From: Dokdonella_A sp963758365
GTDB taxonomy: Bacteria; Pseudomonadota; Gammaproteobacteria; Xanthomonadales; Rhodanobacteraceae
Reading direction: 5' to 3'
DNA length: 64,000 nt
Assembly: GCA_963758365.1 (NCBI GenBank)
Contig: CAVWVB010000001.1
Coordinates: 1-64,000 of the forward strand
A program made the translations under genes and the position numbers. How positions within the stretch are numbered: the stretch's first letter is position 1; each line of letters starts with the position of its first letter. This document shows positions 1 through 4,800 of this stretch, piece by piece. The notes beneath the pieces are model-generated. The model was given only the letters and a program-made list of their open reading frames with translations, searched no databases and was not told where the DNA came from.

Positions 1-55
1 ACACCTGAGTTAAGCCGCGCCGCGAAGCGGCGTCGGCTTGGACGAATTGTTAGAT
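1..55 (-). repeat. attC site of the TIR-like cassette (cut by window edge)
   Basis: The site ends with core GTTAGAT at 49-55, and its first five bases fall outside the window. The arms TTAAGCCG (11-18) and CGGCTTGGA (34-42) surround a GC-rich hairpin. It is the 59-base-element type recombination site downstream of the TIR-like gene. Confidence 0.88.
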
Positions 56-65
56 GTCACCGCCA

Positions 66-806
66 CTAGTAGCGCGCGGTTTCCGTGAACAACACGGTCT
101 GCGCGCCTTGCTGAGATGGGGCGTAACCCCAACGCCGAGCGATTTCAACGATGTAAGTCTTTGTCGATCCGGCGGGCAGGTTTAGCTCCTTATCTACATC
201 GGCGAATCGGATCACCTCTGTATTGAGGTGTGATGCTCGACTTCCCATCCACGACTGAATCAGCGCTTTGATGTCGCCTTCGGTGAGCTCAGACAGCGCT
301 TCATCAGCCGACAGGGGTGAACTCACCTTCTTTGGTAGGTTCTTGATCTGCCGAGCGATCTTTGTTGCAGCAGGGCCAAGCGCTGCAACAAGATTTTTGT
401 CTTGGCGGTCCGGTTCATACAGTGCCGGCGTGAGCCCGAGCAGGTCTGACGGGAGGTGAATATCCTCCTCGCTCCCGCGGGGCGCGACGATGAAACACCG
501 CTCGCGCCCCAGCTTGCCGATGAAGAGACCAAGCTCGAAAAGGACATTGTCGCGGACAGTCAGTTTGTCGGTGCCGCGGATGTTTACGACGTCCTGAGGT
601 TCGAACATGAAGACGCCGAAGTCCGAAACTTCTAGCGCGTCTATGAGGGACTCGATGTTGTACCTGGAAAGCTTGAACACATCCTGCGTCCACACAGTCA
701 CCTCAGCAACGTGCTCCAGGTTCTCCTGCATTGCTGAAGCAAGATCGAGGGACTCGCGCGAGGAAGCTATGAATAAGGCGGGTTTCACGAATCTCTCCAG
801 TGACAT
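66..806 (-). CDS. TIR-like (CAP12/PCTIR_TIR family) protein, cassette gene
   Basis: A 246-residue protein. Residues about 7-150 match the predicted nucleotide-binding TIR-like fold of the CAP12/PCTIR_TIR family: a strand near PALFIASSRE, a middle VSDFGVFMFEP, then RDNVLFELGLFIG (85-97) and a strand RCFIVAPRG. E91 in FELG sits where TIR NADases have their catalytic glutamate. Residues about 165-246 form a second domain that looks like a small winged helix (DVDKELNLPAGSTKTYI region). Family members act as NAD-degrading effectors in CBASS and Pycsar anti-phage systems, but no cyclase or other partner is encoded next to it. The ATG (804-806) overlaps the core of the upstream attC, and an AGGTG inside that attC (811-815, minus strand) could be its ribosome site. 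Family assignment is fairly sure; a defence role is inferred. Confidence 0.82.
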   Translation of the reverse strand: MSLERFVKPALFIASSRESLDLASAMQENLEHVAEVTVWTQDVFKLSRYNIESLIDALEVSDFGVFMFEPQDVVNIRGTDKLTVRDNVLFELGLFIGKLGRERCFIVAPRGSEEDIHLPSDLLGLTPALYEPDRQDKNLVAALGPAATKIARQIKNLPKKVSSPLSADEALSELTEGDIKALIQSWMGSRASHLNTEVIRFADVDKELNLPAGSTKTYIVEIARRWGYAPSQQGAQTVLFTETARY

Positions 807-850
807 CTAACACCTGAGTTAAGCCGTTCGGCTTGAACGAATTGTTAGAT
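805..850 (-). repeat. attC site (46 bp)
   Basis: Cores ATCTAAC (805-811) and GTTAGAT (844-850) enclose short arms TTAAGCCG and CGGCTTGAA with almost no loop. This is the shortest attC in the array. It supplies the stop codon of the gene at 845 and overlaps the start codon of the TIR-like gene. Confidence 0.9.
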
Positions 851-1135
851 TTGCGACACGTCATGCTTGCGGTAGCGATAAGGCAGTAGCCAACGTGCGA
901 GCGGAACCTCCAGAAGGTGAGTATCCGCAGTGATCAGGAAACGCTGATACGCCCGCGCGATAGCCCGAGCATAATCTACGCATTGGTCTAAGTGCTGTGC
1001 ATGGTTGCTCGGAATGCCTCGTTCATCCTTGAACTGATGTTTGCTATCCAGAACTGGGCGGAAAAACGCGATGAATCCGGCCAGAGAGCCGATGGCAAAG
1101 AATGCTTCTTTAATGGACGGCCAAGAGATTTCCAT
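845..1135 (-). CDS. Small protein with N-terminal membrane helix, cassette gene
   Basis: A 96-residue protein of unknown function. Residues 8-27 (KEAFFAIGSLAGFIAFFRP region) look like one membrane helix; the remaining 65 residues are polar, with His, Arg and Tyr enrichment. The ATG at 1133-1135 was chosen because it lies 6 bases inside the cassette. A longer reading from 1159 would start within the previous attC. The stop TAA (845-847) is made by the attC core. No family recognised. Single-gene cassettes for short membrane-anchored proteins are typical of chromosomal integrons. Confidence 0.6.
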   Translation of the reverse strand: MEISWPSIKEAFFAIGSLAGFIAFFRPVLDSKHQFKDERGIPSNHAQHLDQCVDYARAIARAYQRFLITADTHLLEVPLARWLLPYRYRKHDVSQI

Positions 1136-1140
1136 AGCAA

Positions 1141-1218
1141 ATCTAACGTTTGAGTTCACCCGCGGACGGAAGCGGGCGAAGCCCGCTGTAGGCCGTCGGG
1201 TGCAACGAAGTGTTAGGC
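1141..1218 (-). repeat. attC site (78 bp)
   Basis: Cores ATCTAAC (1141-1147) and GTTAGGC (1212-1218). The inner arms differ from the common type (GTTCACCCG and CGGGTGCAAC), so this cassette probably had a different origin from the TTAAGCCG group. Confidence 0.88.
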
Positions 1219-1593
1219 CTCAGCGATTGCTGCAATGGACACCTTCAGGCCAGGGATGCGTGCAGGCAGCTTGGCACCTTGCCGCGCTGGAGGGTTAGAA
1301 GAGAACCACCTGAGCCATTCCTCATTCATGCCGGCAAAGTCGTCTTCGTCAGCGAGCACGATGGTAGCGCTGACGATTTTGTCTAGCGAGCTGCCTGCTG
1401 CCTCGAGGATGGCTTGAATGTTGGTAAGGCACTGCCGGGTTTGTTCTTGAATGGTTGTGCCTTTGATGGAACCAGTAGCGGGATCGGTCGGCGCGGTTCC
1501 CGAGACGAACACCAGGCCGGCAGCCTTGACCGCTTGGCTGTACGCTGGCGGTGGCTTGGCTGCCTTTGGCGTGAAGATGATGTGGCGAGCCAT
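1213..1593 (-). CDS. RidA/YjgF/UK114-family protein, cassette gene
   Basis: A 126-residue protein matching RidA proteins in length and layout: PPPAYSQAVKAAGLVFVSG near the N terminus, then EQTRQCLTNIQAIL, and the C-terminal NPPARQGAKLP. R104 corresponds to the arginine that binds the carboxylate of enamine/imine intermediates. RidA hydrolyses reactive 2-aminoacrylate-type imines from pyridoxal-phosphate enzymes, and some relatives serve other ligands. The start is ATG 1591-1593, because the frame upstream runs into non-homologous sequence. The final codons read GAG GCC TAA, the stop being supplied by the attC core. Substrate is not determinable here. Confidence 0.88.
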   Translation of the reverse strand: MARHIIFTPKAAKPPPAYSQAVKAAGLVFVSGTAPTDPATGSIKGTTIQEQTRQCLTNIQAILEAAGSSLDKIVSATIVLADEDDFAGMNEEWLRWFSSNPPARQGAKLPARIPGLKVSIAAIAEA

Positions 1594-1637
1594 AGTGTGT
1601 TTGAGGATGGACGAGAGGAAAGAGCGTAGCCCCTGAG

Positions 1638-1749
1638 GCCTAACGCCTGAATTAAGCCGACTTGCGTAGCGGAGGCAACAACATGGCAAGCTCTCTCTGC
1701 CATGTTGTTGATGTAGCGAAGCAAGTTCGGCTTGAATGAATTGTTAGGG
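1638..1749 (-). repeat. attC site with long extra hairpin (112 bp)
   Basis: Cores GCCTAAC (1638-1644) and GTTAGGG (1743-1749) with the common arms TTAAGCCG and CGGCTTGAA. The variable centre holds an additional inverted repeat: CAACAACATGGCA (1676-1688) pairs with TGCCATGTTGTTG (about 1698-1710). This makes a much longer terminal stem than in the neighbouring sites. Confidence 0.9.
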
Positions 1750-1750
1750 G

Positions 1751-2203
1751 CTATGCGACCGGAAGATCCAACTTGACGCCAAAGTGCCCCCGATCCGTCC
1801 GAGATCGCTGCCACCCACCCACCACCATTGCGTTGCACTTGCATAGTATCCGCTCATGCCCGAGCTGTTTAAGCTGCTTGCGATAGGAGCGAGCGTCTTT
1901 GCGTGACAAGTAGCCAACGGTGTTGCCGCCGATAGCCACCCGAACCGCTTGATTGTCGTGAGGATTCGAGTCCTCAAGATGGAGAACGGCTTCCGTGAGG
2001 TGTTCTGCGCTGTCCTCCGTCCGACCGCCGCAGATTGCCTCCAGTTCGTCTTGATACTGGGATTCACCGACGATATCGAACTCGTAGGTTCCGGGGCCAG
2101 GAAGCTGGGCACTTGGGTAAGCCGAGCCATTACTGCCAAAGCGGCCGCGTAGCGCGAAGTACGCGATCACTGCAATTGCCAGGATTACGAGGATGCTGGA
2201 CAT
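1751..2203 (-). CDS. Membrane-anchored HIRAN-domain protein, cassette gene
   Basis: A 150-residue protein. Residues 3-19 are a membrane helix (ILVILAIAVIAYFALRG). From about residue 40 the sequence matches the HIRAN domain: FDIVGESQYQDEL, then LEDSNPHDNQAVRVAIGG, then TVGYLSRKDARSYR. HIRAN domains occur on DNA-repair helicases such as HLTF, where they bind 3'-OH DNA ends, and also stand alone in bacteria with unknown roles. A membrane-tethered HIRAN with nothing else attached is unusual. Stop TAG (1751-1753) lies directly against the attC. Domain call is good; function unknown. Confidence 0.75.
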   Translation of the reverse strand: MSSILVILAIAVIAYFALRGRFGSNGSAYPSAQLPGPGTYEFDIVGESQYQDELEAICGGRTEDSAEHLTEAVLHLEDSNPHDNQAVRVAIGGNTVGYLSRKDARSYRKQLKQLGHERILCKCNAMVVGGWQRSRTDRGHFGVKLDLPVA

Positions 2204-2206
2204 AGC

Positions 2207-2266
2207 CCCTAACGCCTGAATTAAGCCGACCCGCGAAGCGGGTTCGGCTTGAATGAATTGTTAGGC
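2207..2266 (-). repeat. attC site (60 bp)
   Basis: Cores CCCTAAC (2207-2213) and GTTAGGC (2260-2266), arms TTAAGCCG and CGGCTTGAA, hairpin centre CCCGCGAAGCGGG. Nearly identical to the site at 3170-3229. Confidence 0.93.
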
Positions 2267-2312
2267 GCATGCTCCTCAACACAGAACATCCAGGCCATCG
2301 GTCGACCAGAAG

Positions 2313-2705
2313 TCATTCCGTCGTCTTACCGTCAAAGTGCTCGTTGTCTGCCTCCGCATCCTCGCGGGTACGGTGAATAACGCCGTCTCGGTGATTGGGA
2401 GGCGCGTAGATTGTGTAGAGCTTGAGGGGAGCGTCTCCAGTATTGATGATGTTGTGGTTCGCCCCGGCGGGAACAATGATCCCAAAACCGGCTTTGATCG
2501 ATGTCCGGACACCGTCAAGAATCGCTTCCCCGGTACCTTCCTCCACGCGAAAGAACTGATCCAGTGTGTGAACTTCCGCCCCGATCTCTTCGTTGGGCTT
2601 TAATGCCATGATGACGAGCTGGCAATTCTTCGCCGTGTACAGCACCTGACGAAACTCGTCGTTCTTAACGGCAATACTCTCAATGTCCTGTACGAAGCCT
2701 TTCAT
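2313..2705 (-). CDS. Cupin-domain protein, cassette gene
   Basis: A 130-residue single-domain cupin. Motif 1 is EVHTLDQFFRVEEG (H46, Q50, E55-E56) and motif 2 is GFGIIVPAGANHNIINTG (P79, G81, H84), so a metal site with an atypical second ligand (Gln instead of His) is likely. Small cupins of this type include sugar isomerases, dioxygenases and binding proteins; the substrate cannot be inferred. It is one of the few cassettes with its own good ribosome site, AAAGGAG 9 bases before the ATG. About 45 non-coding bases separate its stop from the attC. Confidence 0.85.
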   Translation of the reverse strand: MKGFVQDIESIAVKNDEFRQVLYTAKNCQLVIMALKPNEEIGAEVHTLDQFFRVEEGTGEAILDGVRTSIKAGFGIIVPAGANHNIINTGDAPLKLYTIYAPPNHRDGVIHRTREDAEADNEHFDGKTTE

Positions 2706-2756
2706 GATGTTTCTCCTTTGTATCGAACAATCATATTCGTCGAACCCGTCTCGTGC

Positions 2757-2847
2757 GCCTAACGCCGTGGTAAGCGGCTGCGCCGCGACAAAACATCAGG
2801 AAACACGATAGCTTCTCTGCGCAGTCCGCTTGACCACACAGTTAGGT
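2757..2847 (-). repeat. attC site, divergent type (91 bp)
   Basis: Cores GCCTAAC (2757-2763) and GTTAGGT (2841-2847). Inner arms are GTGGTAAGCGG and CCGCTTGACCAC, unlike the TTAAGCCG group, and the central loop is long and A+T-rich. This points to a different source for the HNH cassette. Confidence 0.87.
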
Positions 2848-3162
2848 GCCGCGGGCGACTGGGTGCGTCCACGAAGCGAAGTCACGCATCCGTTCGGCGC
2901 GCCGACCCATAACGTGAACGCGCAAAAGATGAATGTACTCGGCGCGTTGCGCGACAGTAGCGCCAATTGGAACGAAGTTGCCGCGGAGGTTGTTGCAAAC
3001 GAAACACGACAAAACCAGATTTTCCGGAGTGTCGTCACCGCCGGGAATGAGGTGGTCAAGCTGCGAGGTCTGGAACGTCTCAAAGTCGAAGAGCATGTAC
3101 TTGCCACAGTACACACAGCGATGCCGATCACGATCGAAGATTTGCGAGAACAGACTGGGCAT
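2842..3162 (-). CDS. HNH endonuclease, cassette gene
   Basis: A 106-residue protein consisting almost only of an HNH domain. Zinc-binding pairs are C16-x2-C19 (RCVYCG) and C53-x2-C56 (SCFVCNN). The catalytic segment is SQLDHLIP with D36-H37, followed by N48 in ENLVLSC. Such stand-alone HNH nucleases cut DNA and occur in restriction, phage packaging and mobile elements. ATG 3160-3162 is preferred to a GTG nine bases upstream that lies inside the previous attC. The stop TAA is formed by this cassette's attC core. Target and biological role are unknown. Confidence 0.85.
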   Translation of the reverse strand: MPSLFSQIFDRDRHRCVYCGKYMLFDFETFQTSQLDHLIPGGDDTPENLVLSCFVCNNLRGNFVPIGATVAQRAEYIHLLRVHVMGRRAERMRDFASWTHPVARGT

Positions 3163-3169
3163 GTGAGGC

Positions 3170-3229
3170 ACCTAACGCCTGAATTAAGCCGAGCCGCGAA
3201 GCGGGTTCGGCTTGAATGAATTGTTAGGC
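3170..3229 (-). repeat. attC site (60 bp)
   Basis: Cores ACCTAAC (3170-3176) and GTTAGGC (3223-3229), common arms TTAAGCCG and CGGCTTGAA, central hairpin with GCGAAGCGGG. Confidence 0.93.
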
Positions 3230-3496
3230 GTCACGCTCATTCACCTTGTCCGTGGAGTTGTCGGCGCGGCGCCTATTAATGCGTGGAGAGGTGATGTTTA
3301 TCCAGTAGCCGATTGCTGGAATTACCGCTCCAAGTATTGAGAGCGAGACGATCATACCTAGATCCGCGGTTGGAGCACCCGCCCGGATGTTGGTGATCAG
3401 CCCTGCACATAAAAGCGGAATCGTTAAAACAACGAAGGACAGCACAATGTGACCTGTGAGTGAACCTCCACACCATTTCAGGAAGCGCCTGATCAT
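3224..3496 (-). CDS. Small two-helix membrane protein, cassette gene
   Basis: A 90-residue protein with two hydrophobic segments, about residues 16-36 (HIVLSFVVLTIPLLCAGLI) and 46-68 (LGMIVSLSILGAVIPAIGYW), and a basic C-terminal tail. A ribosome site resembling GGAG lies about 13 bases before the ATG. Stop TAA comes from the attC core. Function not recognised. Confidence 0.65.
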   Translation of the reverse strand: MIRRFLKWCGGSLTGHIVLSFVVLTIPLLCAGLITNIRAGAPTADLGMIVSLSILGAVIPAIGYWINITSPRINRRRADNSTDKVNERDA

Positions 3497-3531
3497 TGAA
3501 TCTCTCAGCTCCAGAAGGTCAACGAAGTGAC

Positions 3532-3588
3532 GCCTAACGCTGGAGTTAAGCGGCGGCGAAGCCGTCCGCCTTGAACGAAATGTTAGCC
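3532..3588 (-). repeat. attC site (57 bp)
   Basis: Cores GCCTAAC (3532-3538) and GTTAGCC (3582-3588). Arms GTTAAGCGG and CCGCCTTGAAC form a second subtype shared with the site at 3998-4057. Confidence 0.9.
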
Positions 3589-3589
3589 G

Positions 3590-3994
3590 TCACTTCGCGG
3601 TGACCAACTGAGCGACGATTGCACCCACTGACAACGCCAAGGCGACCAACGACACGCCCAAAGACCAGATGAACTTAGAGTGCTCTTGGTCTTGGCCTGC
3701 AAGGATAGCCGCGAGGTACGGTAGGTTGATTGCATGACGAAGCTCCCCGGCCTTTGGCGCGAACAAGTGGACGGAAGCATTCTCGCCGCTGCTGTAACGG
3801 TATTTGTGATCGAGATGGTAGTAGAGATAGCCAAACAGGATGTGTTTGTCGCAGGCCAACTTCTTAGCGATCGCTTCGATATCGATTGCGACCATCACCT
3901 TCCCGACGCTCGGCCCCTCGATCGGAAAGGAATCCGCATACATATCGTAGATGCAGCGCAATAATTTTCTTTCAGTTGGGATGGGTTTCGGCAT
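3590..3994 (-). CDS. Hypothetical protein with C-terminal membrane anchor, cassette gene
   Basis: A 134-residue protein of unknown function. Residues 1-105 look soluble and mainly helical (TERKLLRCIYDMYADSFP; MVAIDIEAIAKKLACDK; GYLYYHLDHKYRY), somewhat like a winged-helix or DprA-type helical domain. Residues about 108-130 are one hydrophobic helix (FIWSLGVSLVALALSVGAIV), so the protein is probably tail-anchored with the soluble part in the cytoplasm. The TGA stop abuts the attC. Confidence 0.6.
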   Translation of the reverse strand: MPKPIPTERKLLRCIYDMYADSFPIEGPSVGKVMVAIDIEAIAKKLACDKHILFGYLYYHLDHKYRYSSGENASVHLFAPKAGELRHAINLPYLAAILAGQDQEHSKFIWSLGVSLVALALSVGAIVAQLVTAK

Positions 3995-3997
3995 GAC

Positions 3998-4057
3998 GGC
4001 TAACGCTTGAGTTAAGCGGCGCGCGTCAGCGCGTCCGCCTTGAACGAGTAGTTAGGT
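3998..4057 (-). repeat. attC site (60 bp)
   Basis: Cores GGCTAAC (3998-4004) and GTTAGGT (4051-4057), arms GTTAAGCGG and CCGCCTTGAAC around a GCGCGTCAGCGCG hairpin. Belongs to the cassette nearest the attI side. Confidence 0.9.
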
Positions 4058-4059
4058 GG

Positions 4060-4323
4060 CTAGCCTAGAAGCACGATGAATGGCCACGCAAAACCAAGCG
4101 CTACAAGGATAAGGAAGAACGCCGATAGAAACGTGTATCTGGAACGGGCCACACACATAAGCCCCCAAGGCAAAAGGACTAGCGGACCGGCCAACGCGAA
4201 GCCAAGTTTTGAACGTGCCAAGAAGATTAGGGCGACGGAGACGACTAGGCCACCCATTGCGACGGCCAGAAGCCGCCACCGATGTGGAAAAAGTGAAGCA
4301 GATACCTGCTGAAGCGAAGCCAT
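4060..4323 (-). CDS. Small three-helix membrane protein, first cassette
   Basis: An 87-residue, almost entirely hydrophobic protein with helices at about residues 18-37 (LLAVAMGGLVVSVALIFLA), 42-59 and 65-86 (TFLSAFFLILVALGFAWPFI). No family recognised. The ATG at 4321-4323 starts five bases after the core site, and a GTG two codons earlier is less likely. Its position next to the expected attI implies it is the most recently inserted cassette, if the integron was working. Confidence 0.6.
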   Translation of the reverse strand: MASLQQVSASLFPHRWRLLAVAMGGLVVSVALIFLARSKLGFALAGPLVLLPWGLMCVARSRYTFLSAFFLILVALGFAWPFIVLLG

Positions 4324-4327
4324 GGGC

Positions 4328-4334
4328 ACCTAAC
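4328..4334 (-). other. Array-end core site (attI-side junction)
   Basis: Reading on the minus strand, GTTAGGT here is the crossover core that precedes the first cassette. No second half of an attC follows to the right, so this is where attI should be. A short stem CCCCG-CATC-CGGGG lies at 4347-4360. The attI identity is inferred from position only. Confidence 0.5.
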
Positions 4335-4800
4335 TATAAGTAGACCCCGCATCCGGGGCGTTGCACGCCATCGTTCAGCAAGTTGGCGGCGTGGTCAAGC
4401 CGGTTTCCCACTACGATCAAGACCTTCGCGAGCAACCGCACGTCTACGGCGTGGGCAGGTGCCCGTGCAACACTCCGCTTTCGCGGGTGTATGAGTTACG
4501 GGTGTGAAGTCGCGGGTGTAACAGGCGTATCCAGCAGGCGAGTTCGGCGTAATCGTTCGATGACGTTCGCCGACGAATCGACCGCGATCTAGACAGCCTG
4601 CATGCGGCGAACGCGTGCCACGTGTGGTCCGGCTGTTCATTCTCGCGGCGGTCATCGGCAACCGCGGGACGCGCGATGGCCGTGCATGTGGCTATCGACG
4701 CGTGCCGACCGCGCGGACTCGTTCTGCTCCACATCCTCTGTTGGAGCCGGGTTGCGTGCGGCGACTCGGGAGTGCTGACTCGGCCCGCTACAATCGGCGG
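4335..4800. other. Non-coding region between array and uvrD
   Basis: There are 466 bases without a convincing gene. An open stretch on the plus strand (4341-4504) lacks a start codon and a recognisable family. No tyrosine-recombinase motifs (the HxLRH or RHxxAT type box, or the C-terminal Tyr box) appear in any frame, so there is no intact intI here. Small direct repeats of CGCGGGTGTA occur near 4486-4520. Confidence 0.6.
4789..4794 (+). promoter_or_regulatory. Putative -10 box of uvrD
   Basis: TACAAT lies six bases before the uvrD ATG. No good -35 is visible. If used, transcription would start at or next to the A of ATG, giving a leaderless message. Confidence 0.4.

Larger units (their letters stand above)
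1..4334 (-). mobile_element. Integron gene-cassette array, no integrase seen
   Basis: Nine consecutive minus-strand open frames are each followed by an imperfect palindrome bounded by RYYYAAC and GTTRRRY cores, which is the gene plus attC arrangement of integron cassettes. Most palindromes share arms resembling TTAAGCCG and CGGCTTGAA, as described for Xanthomonas-type chromosomal integrons. Base composition is clearly less G+C rich than the flanking chromosome. Genes read leftwards, so the attI/integrase side should be at the right end. There the sequence passes into non-coding DNA and then uvrD without any tyrosine recombinase. The left end runs off the window, so the array is longer than seen here. 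Confidence 0.93.

Noticed and set aside
2757..3229. HNH gene as part of a toxin-antitoxin or restriction pair with its neighbour
   Set aside because: Neighbouring genes are in separate cassettes with their own attC sites and unrelated content; no antitoxin or methylase is visible.
1..4334. CRISPR array
   Set aside because: Repeats are spaced irregularly by whole genes, are palindromic with integron cores and differ in length, so they are attC sites.
4341..4504. Open stretch that might be an integrase remnant
   Set aside because: Starts without an initiation codon, contains no tyrosine-recombinase motif, and resembles no protein family known to me.
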